A stretch of DNA of 64,000 bases from contig JAJEKV010000073.1 of NCBI GenBank assembly GCA_021234155.1, positions 2,824,001 to 2,888,000 on the forward strand, in the 5' to 3' direction. The DNA comes from Isoetes taiwanensis (taxonomy: Eukaryota > Streptophyta > Lycopodiopsida > Isoetales > Isoetaceae). The notes beneath the pieces were generated by a model, which was given only the letters and a program-made list of their open reading frames with translations, ran no database searches and was not told the DNA's origin. The translations under genes and the position numbers were made by a program. Shown piece by piece: positions 22,020 through 33,885 of this stretch (the first letter of the stretch is position 1; each line of letters opens with the position of its first letter).

Positions 22020-23482
22020 AGCTCCGATAACAGTGGAAGCATACTATAATGTTAGCACTGGCAACAATATACATAAACGACTACCACGAAGGGTAGCATA
22101 TCCATCCATCCATAGACACATCAAAGATAACAAGATATCATAAAACATATGAGCTCCTACCCAGGCTCAGACTCGTAAAAGAGAGAGTAGACTGACGGCT
22201 GGGTCTCAAGATAGAGCAGACCGAGATACAACAATGGCAGGGCTAGCTATAGACAATGGCTAGGGTTGACCACTCCATCCATCCCTCCTGTGCATACTTT
22301 GCAGATGGGCTAAATCAGGCTCTGGCGTGACTATAACCTGTCGGAGACGTAGTCTGAAGGTATCACCCATGGGGACTACTTTGGGTTGCATCTCCCCGGT
22401 CCAATAAGGTAGGAAAGGTTGCATCTCCCCTTCCCAGAGTATAATGGCTCCATGGGCAGCTAGAGGATCGTGGCGACACATGTTCGTACCCCACTGAACT
22501 TCCCAAAACAAGAGCCAGGCCGACACCTGCAACTCTTGAGAGTTAGGGCGATGCTATTGATCTAGGAAATGTCGGACCCATACCTGGCCCTCTCGAAGTG
22601 ACCAACTATAGGCTTAGTCCGCTATGGGTCCCTAGTTGCCACGCTCAGCTAACCCCATTATGTGGTACTTAATCACTCCATAGCCCCTGTAGGCGGGTGG
22701 CCTTCTATGCATAGGCCGCAACTAATAGGAACTAAGGGTTCTAAACTAGGAGCATCATCTAAATAATGGCTACTAGGTCTCTACTCCTGTTCCCATGACA
22801 AGAGGAGCAAACATGATCAACCATTATCATATATCCATATAATATGATAACAAATGAGAATAACATCTAATCCTAATCACATGCATCTAATTTATAGTTA
22901 GGGTTCATTGATTACGGTTCGAGATCTAGACTGAGGATTCTAGAATGGCTCTACTAGAGATACGAAATGCTAACTCATATGGAATCCTAACTTCCAGATG
23001 ATCTACAAAGGACTCTACTCTAAATACCTGCTCCTAAGGAACTCCCTCCTGCTCCCGGTGCCCTCCATGGCCTTCAAGGGGTTCGAAGCAGATCCCGCTT
23101 CTTCCGATGTGCGCATGCTCTGGGGACTATTATGCTATAGTATGCCACAATAGACAGTTCTCGAAACAGAGTTTCGAGCAGAACGAGGTTCCAAGATTGT
23201 TGGAGCCAGAAAAATGGCCTAGGGTTAGGGTTTGGCCATTTATAGGTTAGCTTTCCATGTCATGCCACATGGCTCCAATTGGGGATGTCCATGTGGCGGG
23301 TGCCCAATAGGATGGGGCCATGTGGGAATGGTCCCATCCCCAAGGTTGGCTAAGTTATGTAAATATCTTAGCCATGCTCCCTTCCACACTCTACTAAATA
23401 CAAGGCTACTAAGGTAGGCTTGTATGGTGACGTGGCCTATAAATATACATATTTATATCGTATATTTTAGGGGAATATCACA
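22020..23482 (-). mobile_element. Long LTR-like block, copy B
   Basis: Minus-strand relative of the block at 12396-14010. It begins TGTGATATTCC at 23482, has TATAAATGGCC with CCCTAACCCTAGG after it (near 23215-23250), then GGATTAGATG, TGCATAGAAGGCCACCCGCC, GGGAGATGCAACC and GCAAAGTATGCACAGGA in the same order. It abuts the gypsy LTR at 23497. The exact 3' end is not resolved. Confidence 0.52.
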
Positions 23483-23496
23483 GGGACTCTAGAACT

Positions 23497-23871
23497 TGTA
23501 GCCACCTATGGCATTAGAATTCGACCTGTAACATTACAAGTGGAGTAGCAGAATAAAGAAGGTTGTTGTGTAAGAAAACTGCCCACCGACTTCACTTATC
23601 GATTCTTTTATACTGAATGGGATCTAGTTTTCCAAATGGCTGATTTGGTCAGCCCTGCCCGTACAGGTCAAGTTCTGACCCTGTGGTCGGCACCTGGCTG
23701 TAATGCAGCTTTGCCACCTGATCATCCATATTTGCCCTAAAGCAAAAGCACCAGGCCTCTATTTCTTGCCACCCAATCAGGTGGTGCCATATTATTATTC
23801 TAATAACATTCCATACCAACATTTTATTTGGTCTTAATATTTACCCCTTTGTTTATTCAATTGTCATAACA
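23497..23871 (-). repeat. Ty3/gypsy 3' LTR
   Basis: About 375 bp, minus strand, starting TGTTATGACAATTG at 23871 and ending GGTGGCTACA at 23497. A purine tract (ATGGGGGAGGTA) lies directly upstream. It contains a TATA-like box (GTATAAAAGAATC). The end of the pol reading frame runs into it, as in many plant gypsy elements. Confidence 0.75.
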
Positions 23872-23884
23872 TACCTCCCCCATT

Positions 23885-24900
23885 TAAATCCTTGGTCCTT
23901 AAGGATGATGGAAGTATGCGATTTTTGTAACCTACTCTCTGGGTCACCCGATGGCAAGTGAGGATCTTGCTGCACATACTCTTCACTCTCCCATATAGCT
24001 TTGAAAAGTGATTGACCTCACCACAAGATCAAGTACTCTGCACTATTTCTATTGCGCAGCTTGCAAATGCGAGTGTCTAGAATCGCCTCAAGAGTTACCT
24101 CAGAACTAAAGGCTAGGGGTATTATCGTTGGAGCTATCACATTGTCCGTGGACAATATTGCTTTGACTTACATGAAAAACTGGGTGCACACTAATTCCAT
24201 CAGTCTGGAGGTGGTTCCCACTGCTCATATTCAGACTTACTCCCAACCCCTTCATAAAATCTTTCCAAAAAAGCCCTATGAATTTAGAGTCTTGATCGCT
24301 TACAATTTTTTTGTGGCAGACCAAACATAGCGTACACAATCCTTAGATACTCCTTTGCCACATCTTGTCTAGTAGCATCACCTCTTAATGCTACAAACTT
24401 TGCATATTTTGCTAAACAATCGACCATCACCAATACTTGGGTGTGTAGATTGGTTCGTGGATTTTCACCTTTCCAAGGGTTTGGGTAATGATTGTAACAA
24501 TCTTGGCATTTTTCCATGATGTGTTTTTACTGCTTGACATATTTTGTGCGAGAAGAATTGTCTTTTGATCAATTCATATGTCTTCCATTTGGCCCCGTGC
24601 CCCGCTTACAGGATATTATGAAATTCATACAAAATCTTTTTTCTAAGATTCTCTACTAAGGGTACGTAGATTCACCCCTTATGAAACCATAAATTATCAT
24701 TAAAGCACCTTTTCTTTTGGTTGGATCTTGATCCTCCTCATACAAATCCCTGATTTATTGGAAGGGATCCCATTCTAATACCACCATTGATTGATATATT
24801 TTGTTCGGGAAAGAGCATCTGCAACTAGGCTATCTTTTTGCGGGGTATGCTAAATTTCAAGCTTTTCTATACACTAGTGTTGAGGACAACATTGATCGGG
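23885..24900 (-). pseudogene. Ty3/gypsy integrase relic
   Basis: Minus-strand frames give, in order: the RNase H/integrase junction (PRKK, YISMVVLEWDPFQ), the zinc-binding part (HNILQAGHGAKWKTYELIKR), the integrase core (VLVMVDCLAKYAKFVALRGD, AMFGLPQK, then after a frameshift KIVSDQDSKFIGLFWKDFMK and LNMSSGNHLQTDG), and a C-terminal part matching the chromodomain-like tail (EYVQQDPHLPS type, decayed). Upstream pol and gag are absent. Several frameshifts and stops. Confidence 0.85.
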
Positions 24901-25608
24901 GGATGTGCCATTCCAGTACTTCGTATGTATATCATCGTGAATAATTAATAGCTATGTTACTTATTCATGTTAACATTTTTGACAAATGCTAATTTAACCC
25001 TAGGAAGATGCCACTTCGCCAAAAGCAATTGGCCAAGGGGGAACTGCTAATAAGAAGTATTACCACTTAGGGTAACCAATGTGAAAAATTGAGGGAGGAA
25101 GAGCAGCTATTCAACACCAAGAAGATGGACACCATCCCAAATCAATGATACAAGCCAAGAAACTGGCATGAGAGCTAGCTATATGGAATACTTGGCTAGG
25201 AACTGACCTTTATATGGTTAGATGGATGTTAAGACTTCTATTGATTCTTAGCTATAATGTATATAATAGATAGATGTATGGTATTTCAATCCTGCACCTC
25301 TTGTGCTTATGGAAAGGAGATTAGATACCTAAATGTAATGCTGGATCATATTTAAGCCAGATCCTTTATGCAATTTCTTTATGATGAGGATCATGTCAAG
25401 CTTGCAAGGCTTTTTTTATTCATTGCATGGTTTGTGGCATGGATTTGGAGTTCCCTACACTCTAAGCCACACGTACTGTTGGTGCCGAAGCTTTATAGAC
25501 TACATCAAATGTGTCATTATTGTGGTAAAGGAGCACCTATATTTGTTCTAGGACTTCAGTATCTTTTTTAAATGCAGGAACCATAGCTATAAAGTACATA
25601 TTGGAGCA
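24901..25608. other. Spacer, no gene recognised
   Basis: AT-rich. A 67-codon frame at 25368-25571 shows no known motif. It ends at the target site of the LINE insertion. Confidence 0.45.
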
Positions 25609-25619
25609 ATCTTGATCGT

Positions 25620-26741
25620 TTCTTTTTTTTTTTAAGAACGAAAGCCAAGAAGTTTATTAATAAGATAAAAAGTACAGAATTTGCATGTCTCATCTAACTG
25701 TGTAAGCACAAAAAGATGCCACAGGAGCACGAGCTTGGAGAACAATGTACTTACTCCAGAATAGGAGACTAATGATAAGAATCAATTCGAAGATACTGAA
25801 TCCAGATGCGTTCCATCATTTCTGATTCAAGGGAGGAACATTCATATGCTGTCAATATCTTGCTCTGGGCCACCGTAATAACACTGCGTGCAGATGAATT
25901 AATGCCCTGAAAGATGTGGTGTCTGCGACGCTCCCATATCGACCATAGGAGCCAACCAGAACCAAGATGGAATGCCCTTTGTTTAGCTGAAGGCCATACG
26001 TTGGGATAGGACGCCAAGAGGATGCATCGACAATCCAATGTACTGTTAAACAAACCTTGTAGCCAGGACCACGCTGGTTGAACCTCAGGACAATCAAAGA
26101 GATAATGCTCAAGAGTCTCAACGTCTGAAAGACAGAGCGGGCATACTGCAGATATGCGAGGATCATAGCGATGTCGGAAGGTATTAACTCGCAGGCACTT
26201 GTGGATAACCTGCCACCACAGTACATAGACTTTAGGGTGGAGCAACCTATCCCAAAGCCATCGCCATGTACGACACAAAGTGGGCTGTGGAACTTGTAGG
26301 TGCCACCCATCTGGCAACTGGAGGAGCTGTGGTGCTAAAAGAAGGCGATATACTGATCTGACAACGTGCTTGCCTTTGTGGATATTTTCATGACAGTCCC
26401 ATGGCACCCTTTCAGCAACACCAACTTGCATTATAAGAGGCAAATTTTCTGCGACCTTCTCCCATAGAGATACATCCCAACGAGAGAGCAGGAACTTTGC
26501 CTGAAATTTAGGCCAAGACAGTAGGCGACCTGCTTCATACCATGCTTGAATAGAGAAAACACCTGCAAGAACCCATCGTCTCTGTGTAGGGGATGAACTG
26601 ATGCTGCCAATGGAGGTGCTAAGGGGTTTGGAGGCAGTGGTGCCCACCACCATGGAGTCTGCAATAGGGTATGGATAGAGGGGCATGGCCAGAAAAGATG
26701 TCTGACCATCTGCCATGCTGTCAACAAATATCATATCAAAT
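25620..26741 (-). mobile_element. 5'-truncated L1-like LINE with poly(A) and target duplication
   Basis: Bounded by an 11-bp duplication, atcttgatcgt, at 25609-25619 and 26742-26752. On the minus strand the element ends in a poly(A) run (25621-25634) a short distance after AATAAA (near 25657-25663). Its only content is the C-terminal part of ORF2. Truncation at the 5' end with a tail and a target duplication is the usual product of target-primed reverse transcription. Confidence 0.92.
25769..26741 (-). pseudogene. LINE ORF2 C-terminus with zinc-binding RT domain (zf-RVT)
   Basis: An open frame runs from 26803 to 25769 (344 codons), but its first about 20 codons belong to flanking DNA beyond the target duplication. 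The body shows the zf-RVT pattern: WRWLWDRLLHPKVYVLWWQV, then CPLCLSDVETLEHYLFDCP (a Cys-x2-Cys...His...Cys knuckle) and WLLWSIWERRRHHIFQG. Lack of stops suggests a fairly young insertion. There is no RT domain, so it is not an active gene. Confidence 0.9.
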
Positions 26742-26752
26742 ATCTTGATCGT

Positions 26753-28059
26753 ATCATTTTTCAAATATCTAACAAGAATAATTGATGACATTTTGAAATC
26801 CATCTAGATTCTAAAACTACATGTTTATATAACATGGAAGGAAATATCCAAGGCAAACAACTTCTTGTCGTGATACATACTTTTTAAGACCAAATTGGTT
26901 TGGACAAGGCAAAAGTAAAAGGTCGTTCAAACATGATATGCATGCATGGCAAGAAAGTCTCTAGGGCAATCAATTTGTTGTTTTTGATACTTAAGGAATT
27001 CAAATCTAACAAAGCATGTAATATACAATTATTTTATTTTTAAATCGAACACTGCAACACAAAAAGTAAATACAAGAAATTTATCGCGGCGGCCAAGGCC
27101 GCCGCGAACATTTCTTTTGCCCAACTCGCAACAAGGTAAATTTTTGTATCAAAGTAAAAAAGGATCTCAGTTATGGGCTTGCAAAATCGAACTAAATGTG
27201 TTTAAGTTGGAGAACTCTAATCGAACTAAATGTGTTTAAGTTGGAGAACTCTAATCAAATCGGGTCTAACGCTTGTATAACATTGCTAAAATGCTGCACA
27301 ATATGCCAGGTGAAATCTCTGCAGCAAACGAACTCCATTGAAGAAGTTAGTGGTTTTGCAAGCTATGGGTGCTTTAATACCATTGGAACAGAGGGCTCCA
27401 AGTTTGTAGGCATGATCTGAGGCACTTGGCTGCGAGCAAAAAGGCTCCTAGATATAATAACTCAGATTCAATGTGAAGAACAGGATCGGCAAAATTATAC
27501 TTTAGCCTCCTATGTTATAAAAATTGTCACACAAGGAATATATTTGTGATTGGAAAAGAAACACACGCCAACAATAAAACATGCAAAAAGATTAGGTGGC
27601 AATTTTATCATTAATCACTGATGTGACCACAAATTAACAATGTTCTAGTGCAATATCAACATGAAAAACTGTTGAAGGCTACATGGATTAAAAGAATTAA
27701 ACTTACATGCATTTTAGAGGCAGCTCTTTCTCTGGTTCCTTAACTTACAGAACAGAACATGGTTTAGATTGCATCTTGTTTCTTAATTAATAGGCATTGT
27801 ACACCACAAACACAGGACTTAATATCTGATAAGAAAAACTTTGCAAAACAATTTGGCATGCACATAGCCATATGTTTATTTATACTAATGTGCTTATTAC
27901 TCTCACAACAAGAGGTCAAGGGCAACACAAAAAATAAACATGTCAAGATATGAAAGCGCTCCACCGTATCTGCATAAATCAAATGTAGTAACAGTAAGAA
28001 TTGTTCAATAGTTTGAACTGAGACAACAGGTGAACGTATATTTTGCAAGCATTACGCAG
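26753..28059. other. Non-coding spacer with GC hairpin and 34-bp tandem repeat
   Basis: A perfect inverted repeat cgcggcggcc-aa-ggccgccgcg lies at 27086-27107. At 27187-27254 a 34-bp unit (start atcgaactaaatgtgtttaa) is duplicated exactly in tandem. The rest is AT-rich with no gene. Confidence 0.7.
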
Positions 28060-28650
28060 CATATAACTTCAAACAGTCTCAGGTATAAAGGTCCAGATTT
28101 CATGATAGTTAGTGTTGTCCAAGGGTGCAGCACATTTGCTCTGAAGTATGACTGGTGAAGCAATAGAGATTTAAGATAACCCAAATGGTAAGGTAAAGCA
28201 GTCAATACCTCCGGATACTTATCATCTGCCATGCTTCTTGACATGTCATTGTCCTGAACCACTGCTTCACGTACTGAAACAATGAAAATGCATAGGATAT
28301 GATTACTTAGCATCTCAGATGCTTTTAGTTTTAAACAGGACTGTTAACATCTAGGTAAGACAACCTTTCCATGGATCCGCATTATAAATACCATCCACAT
28401 CAGTCCAGATTGTCACATTGCCAGCTCGTAATAAAGCATCCATGATACCTGCAGAAAAATCACTTTTGTCATGCTTCAGCGTTGTTGCTATGTTCTCGGG
28501 TGTGTGTGCAATAAATTCAGTAGCTATAATGTATCTACTGGATGACGAGCATACCACTTGAAAAGATTTCTTCCTGCTGCCTCAAAATCAGGATCTACTT
28601 TTTCTACATGAAAGGACATGACAGCAAGCACTTCCCTAGCATCCAGCCGC
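28060..28650 (-). pseudogene. Aspartate kinase (AK-HSDH type) gene fragment with intron
   Basis: Minus strand. 28650-28560 reads DAREVLAV..EKVDPDFEAAGRNLFKW, the middle of plant aspartate kinase. 28557-28365 reads IIATEFIAHTPENIATTLKH and SDFSAGIMDALLRAGNVTIW, then TDVDGIYNADPWK. A 91-bp intron (28364-28274, GT..AG) follows and is placed so that K-VREAV continues, as in the enzyme. After it the homology breaks: QTMTCQEAWQM, an insert of about 80 bp, then ANVLHPWTTLTIMKSG in another frame. There is also a frame break near 28550. Catalytic N-terminus, regulatory ACT and homoserine dehydrogenase parts are absent. A DNA-level fragment that kept its intron, not a retrocopy. Confidence 0.85.
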
Positions 28651-29167
28651 ATCTATGGCACGCCCCTCTGACCCACAGAAAGCACAACCAACCAGCCATA
28701 CAATATACTATAATCAAACTAGCCCACCATCTAGAATTAATGTATCAAGACTACACATGAACTTTGATATGCAGATATTATGTGATTAGAGCCTAGGTTG
28801 ACAAATTCAAATGCCTGTTAATGTTGTTTGAGACCAAAGTTTGAAAATGGCAAGAAATAGAGCCATGTTCTGCATCAGATTAGACTAGGATCATTGGCTT
28901 GATAATGTCTAGCGTCAGCTATGGGCATAATAGAAGAACTTTTTGGTGCTTAGAATCACGTCTCTTTCTTCTCTTCTATATTTGAGAACTCCAGTAGACA
29001 AACTTACTTATGTAAATTGCACGAAGCATCGCCTAAAGGTTGCTCACATTATTTTGCAAATTTGCAGCCACATCTGTATATCAGAATACCACCAAATTAA
29101 CTTCCTATTTATGTTGAGAAAAGCATATCTATACCAATAAACAAATCAGAAATTGATGAAGCAGAAG

Positions 29168-29720
29168 TTAAGGATGACGGGCACCTAGGGCCTTGATTGA
29201 TTCTGCCTCTGTGCATACTTCCCCTGCTTTAGGCAAGTTAGGCAGTTTAGTGGGAATCCTGCGAGGCATTCCATGATCCCCTCTAGCTATGGCCAGATGA
29301 ACTGGGCTATGGAGATACGCTGCCAACTCTCCCTTAGACAGGGGTGCCATGACTGGTTACTTATACTTAAAGATTTACTTTGTTTGATCTATAGCCATAC
29401 CTGTAAATCCGGCGCTAAGAGCTCTTTCCTGCCGGATCAAGTCCTCTCGGCCAGTTTCTTTGACAATATCAGTGTATCACATGCTACGCCCATAAATGCC
29501 TATAGCCTTTCTTGTTCCTATCTTTAGAGAAAATGGATCTGCATTTTTTGGCACATTCTTCCCCAAAGTTCCCCAAACTTCTTTTGAACCTAAAAGAAAC
29601 ACACCTGCATGTAGAGTCTGCAAAGCAAAACAATCCATTAACAGAGTTGGAGAAAACAGCCGCTGGGTCTTCGAAATCCTTAAGAAAATGAGATTCCGCA
29701 GTTGGGTCTTCACAGAAATA
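29168..29720 (-). pseudogene. Exon-like fragments of an unidentified gene
   Basis: Two minus-strand pieces look protein-like: TLHAGVFLLGSKEVWGTLGK with VPKNADPFSLKIGTRKAIG (29640-29480), and, after an in-frame stop, DIVKETGREDLIRQERALSA (29465-29405). A third, YLHSPVHLAIARGDHGMPRR (29320-29260), follows after stops. I do not recognise the family. All are on the same strand as the kinase fragments on either side, so they may be part of one captured stretch. Confidence 0.4.
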
Positions 29721-29919
29721 ATTTCTTCACAAATCCGCAGTTAGATCTGCACAATCCGACTGTATGCATAGATCGGTCCAACTGCTGGCCAAGCCAAGGT
29801 TTGGGGGGCGAAATCAGCCGGATTTGAACCGGATTGCTTGCTGGATTATGCTGGGTTGCAAATCGGTTAGCAAATTGCTGCCATGAAATGCTACTTTTGA
29901 AAACTACAGGTATGAGGCT

Positions 29920-30290
29920 TACCTTTCTGCCCTTGTCTCTGGCTCCAACACTAGCACAGATCTTCCACAGCCCACTTCCAGCAGAAGAATTCCAAAGCCG
30001 TAGATGTCAGATTTCTCGCTGGCTCTGCCTATGCATGCTAATTCTGGAGCAATATAACCCCTTGTGCCTGCGTGAGTCATGGTCTGCTGCGTTTTGTTAT
30101 TTTCCATGAGTTTTGGGAGACCAAAATCTCCCAATCGAGCCACATAGTTGGAATCCCAAAGCACATTTGCAGCCTTGATGTCTCTGTGCACTATTCTCTG
30201 CTCCCATCCTCCATGCAAGAAGGACAGCCACTCCGCAGTTCCTTTGTGTTTTATGTATAAGGGTTACCCTTTCAGGTTTTCCGGGGTAAT
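29920..30290 (-). pseudogene. Lectin-type receptor kinase fragment (kinase subdomains VI-IX)
   Basis: Minus strand. Starts within subdomain VI at about 30255 (YIKHKGTAEWLSFLHGGWEQ), then the catalytic loop HRDIKAANVLWDSNYVARLG with the Mg-binding DFG (DFGLPKL), the P+1 loop AGTRGYIAPELA, and SDIYGFGILLLEVGCGR. No ATP-binding lobe, transmembrane segment, lectin domain or C-lobe end. The frame is open but truncated on both sides: a gene fragment, not a gene. GFG..LLEV.CGR is typical of the L-type lectin kinases. Confidence 0.88.
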
Positions 30291-31183
30291 TTGTTTCGGC
30301 GGCGCCGCCATGTGGCGGCGCCAAAATGGAAAACCCTCGGGGGTATTTTCCGTGCTGCTAATCTAACGGGACCCTCAAATTTCGCCGTAAAGAAAAAAAA
30401 GAAGGCGATGGCGTCGCGAGCTATGGCTATGGCTTCATTTAGGGATACAGACCTCAAGATCCGGCTATGGTGATTCTATGGCATCTCGCTTTCAGTTCCG
30501 ACTTTGGCCATATGCTTTTATGGCGATGGTATGCCTTGTTTAGAACCCCGTTTCCTCCGGTTTTAATCGATCCGATAGTGGCGAGAGTCTGCGAATCTAT
30601 TGATTTGTTTGTTGGAACAAATTCCATGTGATAAATTAATAGAGGGTAATTTGAATCCCGTTCTATCGCCTCAAAATGTTAAAAAGATGCTCCCTTCATT
30701 TACAGACCTCAGTGATTCATTTTGGGTAATCTATTGTTTGTTGGTGCTGAGAGCTCTAGAAGCACTGGGGTCTTTTTGGTTGCCGTCTCTCAACCGCAAT
30801 TTGCTCTTCATTAGCCAAAATGTAACATACTGAGAGGGAGCCAAATGTAGAGATGAAGCAACAACAGAGCTGATAGCCATCGCTCAAAACAGATATCTGG
30901 AAGATCGAGAGAATAAACGATAAGAAGCTTTCATCCACCGATTTCTTGAGGCATGGCTTCCACCGCCTGAATTCATCGACCTCCAGCTCTTGGAAACGAA
31001 TGTGTTATCAAACCCAAATAGGTATGGCAGAACACCAAGCTCAGGAATCCATCACATGAGCCTTCCCTTGCATAGGTATCAAACCCATCACTGCCGGAAG
31101 TGAGCAGGGCTGGATTGCAGGGCCGGATTGCTTGCAGAGCAAGAAAGGGACGTCACATTTTTTAGTTTTCATTTATTTCTTTT
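30291..31183. other. Spacer with GC hairpin and possible short first exon
   Basis: At 30298-30322 a GC-rich palindromic stretch, ggcggcgccgccatgtggcg, closes the kinase fragment. At 30409 a plus-strand ATG after a purine-rich leader reads MASRAMAMASFRDTDLKIRL with a possible GT donor just after it; it could be a captured first exon but nothing downstream confirms it. Confidence 0.35.
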
Positions 31184-31236
31184 TAAAGACACGTGTCTCT
31201 CTCAGGTTTTAAAAGACACGTGTCTCTCTCAGGTTT
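31184..31236. repeat. Two tandem 26-bp units with G-box CACGTG
   Basis: Unit aaagacacgtgtctctctca(ggtttt) occurs twice in tandem; each copy carries the palindrome gacacgtgtc, a perfect G-box core. Confidence 0.85.
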
Positions 31237-31741
31237 TTTCCTGGGGAAAAAATATTAGCATCAAACAAAAATTGGTACTGCTTTATATATGTTAAGATAG
31301 CTATGTATATTCATGGAAGATATGATACGAATTGGATTTCATATCATGAATTATATTTGTGTGTCCAGATCTTTTATTACTTCTGGGCCATACATCTACA
31401 TCTACACAGTGTGACGACCATACCACTATTATACGCGCACATATGAAGATGGTGTACGAATGCAAAAGGTAGTTGCATGAATGGAAAAAGTTGCGAGTGG
31501 GCTACTATATTCCTTGGTATATTCTTCATATACATAGCTTTTTTAATAGGTTCTGGAACATTCCAAAACCTATATACATGTGCCATACGGGCATTGGAGT
31601 GGCAGGATCTTGACTATTGGTCAAGACCTATATTTAAAGGCACCTCATTCTTAACGAAACATTCTGATATGTTCGTCAATTTCTCTAGAACGCTAAACTC
31701 AAGAAGTTTTTCAATAGTGCATCACCCTTCATGAAGTCCCC

Positions 31742-33330
31742 ATGGATCCAGCCAAATTTAGAACTATTCTGGACTGTCAAGCACCTACTTCAATTCGAGA
31801 TATCCAGTGCTTTCTTGCATTTGCCATTTTCAATTGCCGATTGGTGGAAGATTATCCAGATATCACATTTTGTTTGAAGCATCTCACTGCGAAGGATACA
31901 CCTTTTGAATGGACAGTTGAACCAGAAAGTATTTTCATTATCTTGAAGCATGCCTTTACCACGACTCTAGTTCTTGCCTATTCGGATCCATTTCGCTCAT
32001 ATGTTGTTAAGAAGATGTGTCTGATTTCGCTCTTGGTAGTATCATTTCACATGAGGGGGATGATCATGAATAACATCCAATCACCTATCATTCTTGGGGA
32101 AGTCCCAGGCCCCATAAATCAATTATCTAGTTATAACAAGGAACTTTTGCTAACAATTTGATTCATTGGAGGAGTGGAGATATTTCCTTGAAGGATCCTC
32201 GCATAAGGCCATAGTCTATATTGATCATTAAAATTTGGATTTTTTTTTCAGTATGCTCGAGTGCTCAACCATCGACAAGCCTAGTGACATACTCACGTAT
32301 TATCTCGAATTGATTTTGTGATTAAGTACCATCCCAAATGTCTCTAAGTAAAGCCTGGTGCTTCGTCACAATGCTCCTTGAGCTAAGTCGGATGCACCAG
32401 CATTTGATTAGCAACCACATGTTATTCTCGGGCCTGATTGATTCTAGCTTATGTCTATAACTTTGTTCGAGAGGTCTCAGAATACATCCTTGTTAGAGCA
32501 TGTTCGTGCATCTCTCCCCTTTGATTCATTGGCTCAAGATGTGTTTTGAAATCGTGGCTTAACATTATCTTCTCTACAAACGCAGTCAACTATGATCATT
32601 TTGAGATTCTAGATGGATTTCTGTTCTGCGCTGGACTTTTGTATATTCTTGATGGTGCTTCTAAGCTTCGGTTTCTCCAGTATTGTCATGATTCACGATG
32701 CCCAGACGTTTTGCAGTAGCCAAAACTCTTGAACTTATTAGTCGAGAGTATTAGTAGTTTGGGCTCTGTCGCTTCGTCAAAGTTTATATTCGATCTTGTG
32801 ATATTTGATATCGAGAAAAGGCTGTACACATCTTCCTTATGGTCTTCTTCAGATGCTGCCTGCTCTAGATAGAACTTGAAAGAACATTTTTGCGGATCGT
32901 TTCAGAGCTACTGGGTCATGATTCCATCATGGTCGTTCTTGATCACTTCTTTAAGATGGCACATTCTATTTCTTTCAATGTCATCATCACCATTACGGAA
33001 CAACTGATTTCTTTTCCATCAAATAATTAGAATCCATGGATTGCTAAACAAAATCTCAGTAATCGTGGACCTCAGGTTTTTGGAAGCGACTTTTGGAGCT
33101 ATTACATATCAACAACTCGTTGACTTCCTGCCATCATCCAAAAAATAATGGCCAAGTAGAGCGCACTAATTAGACTTTGAATAATGTTTGAGATGCTTTA
33201 TCATTTATTAACAGTATGATTGGGTCCATTGGCTTCCATTAGCTGAATTTACCTATAGAAACTCACTATGTGCTTCCACTGGCCAGGCTAAAAAGTGTGT
33301 GATGGGATTACCTTACACTCTATGAAGTCC
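31742..33330 (+). pseudogene. Ty3/gypsy RT, RNase H and integrase relic
   Basis: 31742-32161 reads MDPAKFRTILDCQAPTSIRD, FLAFAIFNCRLVEDY, then LTAKDTPFEW and LKHAFTTTLVLAYSDPF, the junction of reverse transcriptase and RNase H. Many frame changes later, near 33140-33170, comes HPKNNGQVERTN, the integrase core end. GIRLTLYEVP-like text follows near 33310. Stops in every frame. Confidence 0.85.
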
Positions 33331-33387
33331 CTTAGATTTCTTTAGATTTTATGAGTTAGATTTTATGATATTAGAGCTTTTAGAACA

Positions 33388-33545
33388 TTCTAGAATTATG
33401 TAATCCTCTAAAAGATTCTAGAACATTCTAAAACTTTCTAACAAATTCTAAAACTTTAGCATGTTCTAGAAAATTCTAGAATTTTTATGAATTATTCTAG
33501 AACAACTTTCTAGAATTATCTAGATTATTCTAGAAGATTCTAGAA
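33388..33545. promoter_or_regulatory. Cluster of eight TTCTAGAA dyads (perfect heat-shock-element core)
   Basis: The palindrome TTCTAGAA starts at 33388, 33416, 33464, 33474, 33495, 33508, 33528 and 33538. It matches the nTTCnnGAAn unit bound by heat-shock factors, and several sites lie close enough for cooperative binding. Intervening text is itself built of ttctaaaa-like variants, so it may just be a decayed simple repeat. Confidence 0.6.
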
Positions 33546-33885
33546 CATTTAGAAACTTTTTAGAAGTATTCTAAAGGACTCTTGAATAACTCTTCTTTCT
33601 GAACTCTATCTAATATCCGCTTTGGTCTCTTACTATCATTGGATATGACTATGTCAATACTAGTGCTGAGTTTTGGCTTGAGAAACTCTTATAGTTTTTT
33701 CAATCAGATCTTCAGCACCATCATACAAGAATGGAATGATATTGGCATTATGCTGATTTACATCGGTAAGAGGCTTCTACATTTCATGTTGGTGAGCTTG
33801 TCTAGCTTATGTGTAGGAACCTCCCTACCATACGTTCCTGCAATAAGCTTGACTATCATCGTCTCAGGCCTTGCCGAATTAGGAC

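Noticed and set aside
27086-27107. GC hairpin as a Helitron 3' end
   Set aside because: No CTRR follows at the expected distance on either strand (the minus strand has CTTG), so the terminus call is not supported.
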